Assembly: GCA_027577595.1 (NCBI GenBank)
Contig: JANBRJ010000072.1
Coordinates: forward strand, 1 to 64,000
Reading direction: 5' to 3'
DNA: 64,000 nt
DNA from: Coemansia sp. RSA 487
Taxonomy: Eukaryota; Kickxellomycota; Kickxellomycetes; Kickxellales; Kickxellaceae
The notes beneath the pieces are model-generated. The model did not search any database, was not told the DNA's origin, and saw only the letters and a list, made by a program, of their open reading frames with translations. The position numbers and the translations under genes are program-made. Numbering within the stretch: position 1 is the first letter of the stretch; each line of letters opens with the position of its first letter. Of this stretch, positions 22,196 through 33,552 are shown in pieces.

Positions 22196-22299
22196 AGTGC
22201 AAAACGGGAAAGCACAAGTGATTAGTGCTGTTGTCTAGAAGCAGGCGCATCCGTTTATCTCCTCGGCTCTCACTCGAGCACCTTGCCTGCAAAAGAGGC

Positions 22300-22570
22300 A
22301 GCATCAGCATCCTGTCCTAGTTCTAGGATTCCTGGAACTAGGATTTGCCGCGGCTATAATCTTGGCTGGGTTTTGTGGTGGTTGTTATTTGCTTGTCCTT
22401 GCCGTCTTCCTTTTCTGCTTGGGCTGGTGCTCATCGGTGGCAGCAACGGCAGCAGGCTGACTGCCACAAAAGCGCTCTGGAGCCTCACCATGATCGCGAA
22501 GGCCATGGAAAATATGCCTGAAGCTGCGAACGGCTGCGAGATCTCGGTTGCACATGCGTGAACGAGGAGC
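22300..22570 (-). repeat. Dispersed repeat core, copy 2
   Basis: The reverse complement of this segment matches bases 1-276. It lies inside the inverted-repeat element. It contains a palindrome-like stretch around 22315-22345 (cctagttctagga followed by tcctggaactagga), which is partly lost in copy 1. Confidence 0.75.
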
Positions 22571-22939
22571 CAGAACACCATCCACTTCCACGGGCCCATA
22601 CACAGTTCGTTGGTGCACTTAAGGAGACCGTGACAGAGCACTTCTTTCATCTTCTCACGCTGGCAGGCTGCATTTTCCAAACAAATATCTGTGTGGTGCT
22701 GGCACTGATATGGTCAGGCCGCTGGATGCTTCGTAGACGTTTCTTGGCGTGTGCCAGCACTGCAGCCGGGTTCTTGTTCAACGTGGTGATGGTATTTCTT
22801 CAGATCGCCAGGCATTTTAGGACCAATGTTAACTAACCACATTGAAAGCACAGGCAGAGACCAGGAAGCCAATCCATTTTAGCGTGAAATAATATGCGTG
22901 TAGCGAACAGCTCTCTCTCCACAAAGCTCGGTTTGCACC

Positions 22940-23084
22940 TCTTGCTTCCAAGTGCAAACATAGTGCCAACCGACGCAAACGGCTTTTTCTTGGAACGCAA
23001 AATGCGCTATCACCACCGCAAACCATTCGACACGCGTATACATCCTTCTTATTCGACGCAGCTAGTTTTGCAAAACACAGCAAC
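22940..23084 (-). repeat. Right terminal inverted repeat
   Basis: The partner of the left arm, in opposite orientation. The outer boundary at 23084 is where similarity to the left arm stops. Confidence 0.7.
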
Positions 23085-23266
23085 GAATGACGTAAACATG
23101 AGGTGTTTCAAAATCGCAATCTAACCTGAACTAAAAGGTGGCTTTAGCGTAATGACCAAGACATCAATACAAGTGTCAAAGCAAATTGATAGTTTAGCAA
23201 GCTGTTAGTGTACAAAAAGATGAATCGTGACAGGGGAAGTTTAGAAAGTAAAGGCTGAATGTAATT

Positions 23267-24190
23267 CTAAATCCATTTGACAACCAGGATGATAACAAGG
23301 ACAATGACGAGAACACCAAGAACAAGGATGCACTTGTTTGCGGTGGTTTGCTTGTGGTACTTGTCGGCGGTCTGTAGCTCGTCTGCAGCCGACGCAAGGT
23401 TCACGTTGGCATTTTCGATATTGAAGTCGATCCGGTCAAGCACGGTGCCCTGGTCAATGATCATCTCCTGCATCTGGTTGAACACGGAGGCCAACTCGGT
23501 GATGGAGTCGTGGATCTTTGCAATTTCGCCCTCGCGCTTTGCAATGGCCTCCTCGTTGGCCTCCATGACTTGGAGCTGCTCGTCGGTCAACGTCATGTCG
23601 AATTTCCGCGACGTCGCGCGCTCCTGCTCGGCATCCAAGGCAAAGACATCGGTGTTGACGTCCTTGCGCAACGATACCTTGTGCATGTACAACGACTGGG
23701 ACTTGCGGAACACAGCTGACAGCTCCTGGAGCTTTTGCGCCAAGGACGACTGTATGTTTTTGCCCACGATCTGCTCCTGCCCGTGTGCCTGGTACTGCCC
23801 GATGCTGCGTACCAGCCCGCCGCAGGACTGGAACTGGGTGGTGATATCTTGTGTAAGCATGTCGATTTCTCGCTCCTCTGATGACCGGTCATCGAATCCG
23901 GGCAGTATGTGTGATTTGTGCATACCCTCGAGTCGCTTTATTTTGCGCCCAATATCCTCCAGCTGCTCGTTAAAGTCATCGACCAAATCGACCCAGCGCG
24001 GGGGCAAATGCGCCAGCTCAATCACCATCTCGCCCTCGTCATTTGTCTGCTCAATCAGTCCCTCCTGCTCAACCGCCTGCAACGAGCCCTCGGCAGCATC
24101 AGTCAGCGGGCCGCCGCGTCTTCGCCGCTGTGTATGTCCAAAAGAATTGCGATACTGGATGTACAGAAAGGTGCGGCTTCTTGTAGCCAT
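23267..24190 (-). CDS. TLG2: Tlg2/syntaxin-16 type Qa-SNARE
   Basis: A t-SNARE of the trans-Golgi network and endosomes. 307 residues, one exon. It opens with the family's RSRTFLYIQYRNSFGHTQ, followed by an Arg-rich stretch. The Habc helices follow, with LPPRWVDLVDDFNEQLEDI and the LTQDITTQFQSCGGLVRSI segment. The SNARE helix runs from about residue 215 to 275, with REGEIAKIHDSITELASVFN and the zero-layer Gln in NQMQEMIIDQG. A single C-terminal membrane anchor (CILVLGVLVIVLVIILVVKW) ends two residues before the stop, as expected for a tail-anchored SNARE. Confidence 0.94.
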   Translation of the reverse strand: MATRSRTFLYIQYRNSFGHTQRRRRGGPLTDAAEGSLQAVEQEGLIEQTNDEGEMVIELAHLPPRWVDLVDDFNEQLEDIGRKIKRLEGMHKSHILPGFDDRSSEEREIDMLTQDITTQFQSCGGLVRSIGQYQAHGQEQIVGKNIQSSLAQKLQELSAVFRKSQSLYMHKVSLRKDVNTDVFALDAEQERATSRKFDMTLTDEQLQVMEANEEAIAKREGEIAKIHDSITELASVFNQMQEMIIDQGTVLDRIDFNIENANVNLASAADELQTADKYHKQTTANKCILVLGVLVIVLVIILVVKWI

Positions 24191-25456
24191 TTCTACATGC
24201 GTAGCCAGAAGCTTTCTTTCTCGTTTCTATCGTTATGGCCGTTAAGAAAAGTGTTGTATAAAGGCGTCTTCAAAAAAGTGGAAAATTCGAATGGAAGCAG
24301 CAGCAGCAGCTCAAAGTATAAAAAGCATAAAGGGAAAAAGACGAATTGATAGTGTTGTGGCTTGATAGCGAGAGAGAAAAAGAGCGTCTGACATTAACTC
24401 ACAGAGAGCCCTGAATGTTCACCTTTTGGCTTGCAAGCGCCAAACCCTTTTAGCAGCCAAATGTGTGCACCATGCAAAAGCCGCTTTTTTCAGGCGCTCT
24501 TTCTGCATGAGAGGGTTTTGGTTTTGGTTTTGGTTTTGGTTTTGTGTTCTTCGCCCAGTTTTTTCTTTTCTTCCCTCTTTACATGCTTTTTCTCTTCTTT
24601 TTGGTATCTAACATCAAGATCTTGTTTTCTCTTCATCCACTCTACTGCATCCTTCCTGCTCTTCTGTCACTGCTACCAGCACCAGTCTATAACGAATCAG
24701 CAGCGTGTGTGCTTTCTAGTGTGCTTTTTCACCTTTACGAAGCTTTATCTTGCAACGTCACCTCTTGTTTCAAGAAAACCATAGTGGCATTTCGTGTTTC
24801 TACAGCAGATATCTCTATTGCATATCCGCCGCCTTGTTAGTTACCGCTATTAACTACTGATAGGCACCATTTCTACCGCGTATTCCAGACAGCACACACC
24901 AGCTGCAGCACCTGTTCTTGTTAAGGGTATCCAGAGCCCACGCCAGCCTCGGTTCAGCAGTAACAATTGAGGATATTGCGAACACCACCAGTCCGGTCCT
25001 GCTAACCTCGTCCCCACCCACTTATTCTCACGCCTCTACTCGTTACCCGTTAGCAACAGCGAAACAAACAAAGGTAGGTAGTGCTGCTTGCTTTCAGAGC
25101 TACATGTGCCAGCAGCCTAAACTCGCCCATCTCTCGAATTCCACAGCCAATGAGGAAACGAATTTGCAACCAGAACCATTGAACCACACACACATCCCAG
25201 TCTGCCCAGGCAGTATGTACAAAAATTAAGCAAGCAACTTTTGAAGGACATGGTCGGAAAGACATGCGCCACGGAGAGGCAACCTTGGCAGGCAGCTACA
25301 TAAAACATATGGATTGCTCGTTGCTATTATACAAAAACCACTTACCCTTAATTCTCTCCTTTGTGCTCCCCCTCCCGTTTTCATCTTTTTGTTTTCTACT
25401 CTCTTTCCACGACAAAAACCACACACACCCTTCCTTACGTGCTTGTAGAATCAACA
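24191..25456. other. Divergent promoter region TLG2 / RRM-R3H gene
   Basis: A shared upstream region of 1.27 kb. It has a GGTTTT run (about five units, 24514-24543) and a pyrimidine-rich part after 24540. A likely leader intron of the right-hand gene spans about 25074-25448 (AAAG/GTAGGT donor, TTGTAG acceptor), which places the start codon eight bases into the next exon. No coding sequence is supported. Confidence 0.5.
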
Positions 25457-28390
25457 ATGTCCAAGGCAATCCAAGAGACACTGAAGAAGCTGGAGCAGAC
25501 CACGATCAACGAGCCAACCACAGCGGCGGCGTCCTCGCCGCCGTCGTCGCTGGCCTCATCGCCTGAGCAAAGAGATGTCGGCCCCGCAAAGTCGACCGAT
25601 GGCGCTGGTCCCTTGGGCACTGCGCCGGTTGTAGCGCCCGGAGCCGATCAGCAAGCGGGCGACAGCAGCGCCCTCGGACGCAGCCGCAATCGCCGCATCG
25701 TCCAGAGCATGTATGGAGCTCCGCCCGGATACAATGCGACGATGGGCGTCGGAGGCGGTCGCGAGTCGCTGGGTCGCGGGCGTGTGGGTAGCGGCCGCCA
25801 GCGCAACAGTATCATGGTTCCAGTAAGTGTGTTGTTATTTGATATGTCAGCCTTGCCCTGCTTCTCCCTCGAAAAGAAGAAAGGGGATGTGCAAAGAAAA
25901 AAGACGCTACTTGTACAAACAATGTGCAATAGTTTGTTTATATTTTTTCCTCCTCACACCCCCTTTCTTCTGTCTCTCTGGGCTTAAGCCACTTCTGGCT
26001 GGAGTGGGATTGTGTTTTGCAGGACCTGCTTGCTTTCGGCTCCTTGGCTCCCAGAGGTTGCCTCGATTGTGACGACGACGGCTCCCCTTGGAATGGCGCG
26101 GAGCAGTCCCATCCACCCTTTGCCACCCTCTCGCTCTGAAACAAACCGAGGGGCTGTACTTCGTTTTAATTCCGTGGCTTGTTGCCATTATTCCGGAGGA
26201 AAATCTCTGCGAAAACAAGCGGATAACAACATGGCAGCCTCTTTCTCTGGCGTGTCAAGATAGAAGAGCGGCGTTGTCAAGAAGGAGAGAGAAGGAAAGA
26301 GGGGAGATCGCAGAAGGCCCACTCTGGCGCAATACGCCAGCAAGCAGGCAAGCAAGCATGTGTCTGACTCGAAATGCTGGCGGCTTTCGTTTTTTCACGT
26401 TTGCTTTTTTGAGCCACATGCTTGTTTTGGGCAAAGAAATCGAGAAAAGAGCACCCCTTTGCTTTTGAAATGCACAGCCGACGCTGCAGTTATTGAAGTA
26501 TGTCTAAACGGCCTATTGAACGACTCACATTATATCTTGTAGGACCAGCTCCAGGCAGCAATGCACCCCCAAAGCATAGTGCCGACGGCGCCGCTGCAGA
26601 CGCCAGTAACAAGGCTGACCGGCGCCGAGTATGCGCTGATGGCAAATATGCCGGACGACGCCATCCCGAACGCAATCGTCGTGAAGAACATCAATTTTGC
26701 TATCAAGCGCGAGGAGCTGCTGCAGACCATTGCGGATCTCGGTCTGCCTCTCCCCTATGCGTTCAACTACCACTTTGACAACGGCGTCTTCCGCGGCCTT
26801 GCCTTTGGAAACTTCCGCACTCCCGAAGAGGCGGCGCGCGTTATCGTTGGCCTCAACGGCCTGTCGCTACTCGGCCGTCCGCTCAAGGTTGAGTACAAAA
26901 AGGCTCTTCCTGGTACGGCTCCGCCACCGCATCCCAACACCATTGCGATGATGAACTCTGCAAGCGGTGCTCCGATGGGAGGTGGAGGCGAATCCCAGAA
27001 TGATGGCGGCGGGTACGGTGGCACCCTGTCTGCGGGGCACATCCAAAACAACATCAACAATAGCAATAACCAGCAGTATGACCGCCCGATCCCTCGCCCG
27101 CGCCGCAACCAGAACGGCGATGCTTCTGAGCGCCCAAGGTCGATGATGGTGTTCCCGAGCTCCATGTCTATCCCAGACATAAGCCCCGGCCACCAACACC
27201 AGCACCAACAGCATAATATCAAGAGCCCGTCCTCAAACAACGACACAAGCAGCTTGATAGATCTGGATGACGAGGGCACGCGCACGCTCTATGATGTGGT
27301 CAGTCACTTTAGACACGACAAGAGCATTGCGGAGCTGGAGTTCCCGTGCTCGCTCAACACCAAGCAGCGCCAGACCATCATGCTGATTGCCGAGCGGTTT
27401 GGGCTCAACCACGAGACCAAGAGCGACGCCAACGGCCGCTACATCCGTGTGTACAAGGGGCTCAATACTCTTCTTGAGGGTACCGAGGTGCGGCGTCGCT
27501 CGATGGCAAGCCTCAGTTCCAACGCAGTATCTGGCGGTGGCAGCCAAACCATGCGCTATGGATCGTCGTCGCAAGGGCGCTCGCGACCCTCGTCGATGCT
27601 GTACCCAGACAGCATGTCGATGGGTGGGATTGCATCGCCACCTCCACAGCAGCAGCAGCAGCAGCAACATCAGCAGCAGCAGCAGCGCATGAACTCGTAC
27701 CACCAGCCCCAGGGCTACCAGCAGCACCACGATTCCACGCGTATGCGGAGCTTCACACACTCCCAGGCAGGTGCGATGTCGCAGTTCAACGGTGCCATGC
27801 AGTACCAGCAACAGCAGCAATACCAGACGACGCAGCCGTTCCCGCGTACCAACGACAACCCAAACCGTGCCAGCGGCAACTATGGAGGATATCCATCCAG
27901 AATGTACCAGGACTCTGTTGTGGTGCCAGTCCGCCATCCACGTGGGCCCGATATGTCACAGAACTTTGCCACCAGACAGCAGATGTACGCCCAGGAAGAG
28001 CGTCACGCACAGCGCCAAGTGCAGCTCAAGGTCTTGCAGCAGATACGTCAGCGCCGCCTATCGTCTGCTGGCGAGGACGGCTCGTCGGCACCAACAACGC
28101 CGCCTGTACAAACAATGCCCTCGCCTGCGTCTAATGGTGGTGGATCCTCTTCTTCTGCGTCTTCTTCGGGGGCATCTGTGTTTAGAATCGGCAAGCCTGG
28201 CAGCAAGGCCATTCCCATTGTCAAGCCCAAGGAGGAAGATGAAGAAGATGAAGGTGATTACGAGCTGGTGGCGTCGCCGTCATCGTCTCTGTCGCAATCG
28301 GCCTCGCAAAAGGCACCGAGTCCGTCCCCATCGTCCTCGATGGCTGCTGGTCAGCGCCAGGAACAGACAGTTGGTAGGGATAGTCAGTAG
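25457..28390 (+). CDS. RRM-R3H RNA-binding protein, Pin4/Cip1-like
   Basis: Probably a post-transcriptional regulator related to budding-yeast Pin4 and fission-yeast Cip1/Cip2, which share an RRM and roles in stress and cell-cycle control. Two exons, 25457-25822 and 26543-28390, joined in phase 0 (GTAAGT donor, TTGTAG acceptor, 720-base intron), giving 737 residues. RRM about 160-245: AIVVKNINFAIKREELLQ (RNP2) and GVFRGLAFGNF (RNP1). R3H-like domain about 368-430: LNTKQRQTIMLIAERFGLNH. The His that gives R3H its name (Arg-x3-His) is Met here. The rest is low-complexity, with poly-Gln tracts, many Ser and an acidic patch near the C-terminus. The 3' end is 202 bases from the stop of convergent RPC82. 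Confidence 0.85.
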
Positions 28391-28592
28391 GGGTGAATTT
28401 CATAATGATTCTAAGGGTTTATATTTCAGAACAAATCATGAACTTTTTTCTATTCACCCATTTTGTTTCACGTGGCAATGAAGCTTCAAAAATAGGAAAA
28501 CAGAAAGAGGAGGAAGTGGCGAAGCTTAGGCAAAAATATGAAGGAATCATTTTGAATATTTATTTGGAAAGGCTTTGTATGATGCTCTCGCT

Positions 28593-30461
28593 TTAGATAG
28601 TGGAATACTCTGGGTTGACGTCGTGGACGATCAGGAGCATACCGTCAAGACGCACATTGGCGACCTCTAGCTTTGATCGGGTTTCGGAAAGTGCAGCCAG
28701 CTCCTTATTCTCGGCGTCAGTCAGAAGACTCTTGTCGGCGATGACGTCGGCGCGCCTGGTTTTGGCGACCAGCGGCGCACGAGCAACCAGCTCCTGGTCG
28801 AGGCGAGCATAGACATTGGTCATGCTCTTGAAGACATATTGCATTGCGGCGCGGACCTGCTTCTGCGGGTTGATGTACCACAGGTAGAACATGCGCGAGG
28901 GGTTGCGGTCCAGGGTGCGTGCGATTTCGAACGAGTCGATGAAGCCAGCAAGGGACAGATCGTGGAGGCGCTCGCGACACGCGGCGATGGGCATCATTGC
29001 AGCGGTAGCAATGGTCTTTTCGTCCAGCTTGTGCTTCTCGCGCAGCACGCGGATGATCCGGGCGTGTAGCGAGCCGAACTTCTCGTGTACTAGCGTGTCG
29101 AGGCATGTGTCGCGGAGTGCAGTGGCAGCACGGTCAAAGTTGATCTGGTACTGCCCGCCTCCGCGCTCGTCAACCTTGGTGACTATGCCCGATGCGTCGG
29201 ACCGCACCACCTCGAGCAGAGCAAAAGCCAGCTCCGTACGCTTGGCTGGCGACAGAGACGAGCCGTTGGCCCTTCTGGATCCGTGGTTGTGCGTGTCTGA
29301 TGCGGCCAGGTCCTGGAAAAACATGTCGCTTCCGATGTCGATGGCCTCGGCGAGTGGCACATCATACGGAAGTTGGTTGACGATCTGTGCGGCCGAGAGA
29401 ACGTCGGAGCGCCGGTCGCGGCATGTCTTTGTGCGCGGCTCGGTGATCCGAAGCATAGCCTTGATGATGGCTCCTGCGCCCGCGTTGTACTTGTCTGCAA
29501 AGTAGTTGATCAGCTGCTGGTTGCGCAAGAAGACGTCGAGCCGGTCATAGTAGACGCGGAAGCACTGCGTCTGGTCAACTGTGTCCTGCTGCTGTTGCTG
29601 CTGCTGCTCCCCATTGGGATCCTCGGAGTGTCCGTTAGCAACCACCAGGGTGCGTCCGTCTGGCCCGACCACCACTTTGGACGCGTGTGAACCGGCCGGA
29701 TCGTTGTCGGCTGCGCGTTTGATGCCGACGACTGTCGCATTGTGGTACTCCTGCTCCTGCATGTCGTTGATTTTGTGCCTAATGGTCACCAGCTCCTTGG
29801 CGGTCGGGAGTACCGCCAGCTTGTCGAGCTCCACAGCCTCGGCCTCCATGATCTTGTCAACCTTTGTGATCATGTCGATGGGCGTGACCGCCACAATGAA
29901 CCGCTCGCGCACCAGCCTCCCCACAACAGCGTCCAGCTTGATCTGCGCCGCCTGCGACCACTCACTGGCACCCAGCTGCTCCTTGACCGCGCCTATCGAT
30001 ATGTTCCCGCTGGCCATGATTGCGCGGAGCACTGACACAGCCTCCTTGCCCATCCGCTCCTCCACCAGCGCCAAGTAAAGCCCCATACGCTGCAGCCGTA
30101 GCACCCCGCGCATGTTTGCAGAGTAGTATGCTACTACGCGCGCTCCACCATCCTTGCTGGTCGCATGCGTCACCATTCCGTGCTGGATCAGCACCACCAG
30201 TGCCTGCTTCACCTCGCGTGCTGTGAGGTTGGTGTTTTTGATTAATAATCCTAGTGGCAGCCGTCCATCGCGAATAAGCACTCCCGCGACTATCTATAGT
30301 CCTCTCCAGAGCAAGGAAAGTGGTTTGAAACTGACATTAGTTCCTGTGGAATAAGAAAACGAGTAAGCTGCTCCGAGTAGCTTCTATCTGCTTACCTCTA
30401 CTATCGGCCCGTAGTATTCGCGAATAAGCCGTTTACTTAAATTGGCTTGTTCTATGTACAT
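28593..30461 (-). CDS. RPC82: RNA polymerase III subunit RPC3 (RPC82)
   Basis: A subunit of the Pol III initiation subcomplex (RPC3-RPC6-RPC7 in human, C82-C34-C31 in yeast), built from winged helices. Two exons on the minus strand: 30396-30461 (22 codons) and 28593-30293, with a 102-base intron (GTAAGC donor, CTATAG acceptor), giving 588 residues. The first exon supplies SKRLIREYYGPIVE. The join then reads IVEIVAGVLIRDG, matching human POLR3C IVEKIGVHLIRTG in length, which fixes the acceptor. Winged-helix signatures include LTAREVKQALVVLIQHGMV, and the C-terminus has a coiled region. A poly-Gln run (seven Gln at about 29585-29608) interrupts the middle. Confidence 0.9.
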
Positions 30462-32098
30462 TTTCTTTTTAGCGCTGGAAAGCTGCCTCCCCACCAACTA
30501 GAAATACGTTATAGCCGGAAACTATAGGTATTATATGCTGCTATACTAGACCAAAGCTCTATTTGCAACAACGGATAAAAACTAAAAGTATGAAAAGTAG
30601 ACAAGAATTACACCACAAAAAACAAAGGCGTGGGTTGTTGAGTGTTGCTACTTTATTCTTTTGTTTATGATTTTTTTCTAAAAAAAAACCCCTTACAATT
30701 GAACCCTTGATCCACCCGTAATCCCAGTGGATCTAGAATTGCTTGCTAAAAGGCAAAAAAAGGCAAGGGGATCAGGGGATGGATGAAAATAAAAAGAGGA
30801 TTTGTTTTCCATCTTTTTGCGCATACAATTGGGATTGTGTGGAGAGAATTGGTTGGTTGGTTGGTTGGAGAAGCAAAAGAAGAAAGATTTGCGTCACGGT
30901 TTATTAAAAAAGAAAGTGCTCTTGATCCAGAGCTTTGCAGCTTTGGTAGGGATCCGAGAGCAACAGGTTTTCTGTTCCTTTCAAATAAGTGTGAGCTGCC
31001 AACGCATTGATGATGCACAATTAATGGTGCAATGCAAAATAAAGGTCATGTGGGGGCTTGTTTCTTAAGAAAAACCACCAGCCAACCAGCATTTGTCAAG
31101 CGGAAGAAGCGGGGAGAAATGCTTAAATATTTAAATTTTCCAGCTATAAAAAACAACTGACTTGCAATCAATTATTTTGAAGGCGTATAAATAATTTTTC
31201 ACACGAAAAAAGGTCTCTAGCTATTAAAGAGAAAGAGGGCGCATCAAAGCTTTCTCCTGTTGAAGAATTGATTATTTTATTTTTCTATTTACGGATTTCC
31301 AGCCTTTTTGCGAATTTCTACATTCCAAACCTTGAATAAAGTCCTCCTGCTTACCGTCGTGGTCTACCGATAACGCCCATGCAGTCATTCCCAGAACTAA
31401 AGAGTAAGCTTTTGTGTTCATTATTTTGCGGATCCTCTGCCAACAGTTTCTCCACATGCCCGCTCTATTTGTGTTTCTTGACCTGTCAGCGAAGGAGCTA
31501 CAAGTGCTGTCAGCACTAACAAATTGGCATCAAAACAAAAACAACAGCAGCGAGAGTGCGAGAGGGAAACTTGTGGATATATGGCTGAGAGAATTGAAAC
31601 GACTTTTCTCCTTGGTTCTGTTGAACAAAACAAGGAGAACGAACCGCCGCTTTTTGATGTTTTTTCTGGAACGCCTTTTTGGGTGTTCATATCCACTTGA
31701 CAGCTCCTAAAGTATATTTACCTCACTTTTTGGCGTAAAGTCTATTTAAGCATCTCGAGAGGATGGCGCCAGCCGAATAATCATCATTCTGCGTGGCTCT
31801 CCTCCTACTTGTGTGGATGTGGCCTTTGCTCCCTCATTTTTAATATTTTCTCTCACTCTCAGTGTCCTTTTGTGCACGTTATTTACAAAACGATACTGCC
31901 GAAAGCTTTATGTTTTATGCACCTTATGCTTTTACCCCTGCTGCTTTAAAATGCGTTGCTGCATTCCCTGTTGCATCTATTTTTTCTCCTTGTTTTTTTT
32001 TTTCTTTTTCCGACAATTGTATTCTTCCCTTTTTTCTCTGTTTGCCTTGTCTTTTTCTTTGTCTTTTACATTATTTTGCTTACTATATATTTCCTATC
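30462..32098. other. Gene-free stretch between RPC82 and the C2H2 gene
   Basis: About 1.6 kb with no supported gene. There is a GGTT tetranucleotide run at about 30850-30868. The last 300 bases are very T/C-rich and are probably the promoter and leader of the C2H2 gene. Short open frames on both strands around 31270-31700 have no recognisable domain. Confidence 0.55.
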
Positions 32099-32609
32099 AT
32101 GAGCTATCTATCGACTTCCCCTGTAGTCAACCACAACCACCCTCGCAGCCCGACACTGCTCATCGGTCGCCACAGCCCCGGTCGCTCCACCAGCTCTTCG
32201 CCTGAGCTGGGCTCAGTCAGCCCCGGCGGGTCCCGCTCCAGCTACAGCCCTGGCCGCTCCGCCTGCTCCTGTGCAGTCTGTGGCAAGCAGTACAAGCACC
32301 GTAGCTGTCTCAACAAGCACCTCTGGGAGCACCACGATGCCTGGGAAGCGTGCCTCAAATACAACCTCACAAAACACCAGCAAGTCCAGATGATGGAGGT
32401 AACGTATCCAACGCCTATACACAGTCTTCTGCTGCTTCTCTTTGCTATTTTCTAGATTAAAGAGTGCTGTCATGCTAAGTGAGAGTTTTTGCCTGTCTTT
32501 TCTGATTCTTCCTTTTCTTTTCCTTGGGTTTCCTTTCCTCTCCCCCCACTTTCCTCCCTTGTAGGCTGCTCAGGTTCTTGTGGACATGATGGCCGTAAAG
32601 TCCAGCTAG
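32099..32609 (+). CDS. Small single C2H2 zinc-finger protein
   Basis: A 114-residue protein in two exons, 32099-32398 and 32565-32609, joined in phase 0 (GTAACG donor, TTGTAG acceptor). A Ser/Pro-rich N-terminus of ~55 residues precedes one finger, CAVCGKQYKHRSCLNKHLWE, with Cys-x2-Cys and His-x3-His spacing. The flank HHDAWEACLKYNLTKHQQVQ and the tail after the splice join (EAAQVLVDMM) look like a conserved family signature: I recall fungal proteins with a KHLWEHH finger followed by a similar helix. A single finger rarely suffices for specific DNA binding, so it may act with a partner. The function is unknown. Confidence 0.75.
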
Positions 32610-33552
32610 AAGCCGCTCGAGATAAAAGAAAAGGAACTGAAGGAGGAGGACCTTTTTTCTCACCTTGGTTGCTTTGGGATGGGAATATGCTGGGAGAAAT
32701 AAGGGTCTTGCGCCTCAACGCCGGAAAGCGACTATAACACTACACTCTAGACTGTTTTTATTTTCTTGTTCGAGTGCGCTTCTCTCAGGCTTTGTTGGCG
32801 CAGAGATTCTGGTGTCTGGTGGCAGAAGGAGTAGATAGCAGAGCACGAACCACACAAACACAACCCGACGCATGTGCAGTTACTGGCTACAAGGAGAGAT
32901 AACAACCAAGTTGTAAAGCGGAAGAGGATCGCCTATGTTCGCCCTCGATACTGCTTTATACACTTGCCTAAGAAAAACTAAGGCGCATCGCCAAGGCCTG
33001 TATGGTTTCTCTTTGCCTTTCATGGTGTGTCTGTGCCGGGTTTGTTCTGCTTTGCCTTTCTTGTCGATTCTGCCGCAAAACTCCTTTTCTTTTCGTCTCC
33101 CATCCCCCTCTGCACATTATCTCCTTCTCTTATTATTCTTTATTACCTCAGGTATATAGCTTCGAAAAGGGGGTGGAGATGGTGCAGTAACTTTGTCATT
33201 ATCTCTCCTCTCCCTTTAGCATTTACTGGACCGGCCCTACTAATTATCCTGGCATTATTTTTTCTTTTGTCGTTCTTTTTCTTTTCTTCTCACTTCATTT
33301 TCATCTTTGAATGTATAATAACTGTATTCGCTTTATTCTTCTCACTTGTTTATCTTGCATTTATGCATATTTTGAATGGCCAGCGACAGATGAATGGCAG
33401 CATAATTTTATGTTCCATTGTCTGTGGACATGTATACATCTGCCAAAGAAGTATCTTGAGTGCAATCCCTCTAAAGTTTACCAACGGAAAAAACTGCGCT
33501 ATTCAATGAGTTTCCCTATATAAAACAAGAAAAAGAAATGACAATGAAAGGT
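32610..33552. other. Spacer between convergent C2H2 and ceramidase A genes
   Basis: It holds the 3' flanks of two convergent genes. A long open frame at 33027-33509 is hydrophobic only because the DNA is T-rich; I do not call it a gene. Confidence 0.5.

Larger units (their letters stand above)
22065..23084. mobile_element. ~1.0 kb element with terminal inverted repeats, no transposase
   Basis: The two ends are imperfect inverted repeats of about 130-145 bases. The outermost shared block is gttgct(a/g)tgttttgcaaaac. Conserved inner blocks include gatgtatacgcgt and cgttccaagaaaa. About 20% of aligned positions differ and there are small indels, so it is not young. No transposase is seen inside. 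Immediate flanks (gggt on the left, gaat on the right) do not show a clear target duplication. It looks like a non-autonomous DNA-transposon derivative (MITE-like), or a fold-back element. It lies between GAL7 and TLG2. Confidence 0.65.

Noticed and set aside
22283-22836. Open frames with hydrophobic segments inside the inverted-repeat element, on both strands
   Set aside because: Comparison of the two core copies shows substitutions spread over all codon positions in the frames tallied, so coding selection is not supported.
24514-24543. GGTTTT run considered as an internal telomere-like repeat
   Set aside because: Only about five units, and the unit differs from the usual fungal TTAGGG. More likely a simple microsatellite in a promoter region.
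25823-26542. Open frames within the first coding intron of the RRM-R3H gene
   Set aside because: They are bounded by good splice sites and have no recognisable domain.
33027-33509. Hydrophobic 160-residue open frame on the + strand
   Set aside because: The DNA is T-rich, so any frame looks like a membrane protein. There is no homology I recognise, and it lies where 3' flanks of two genes meet.
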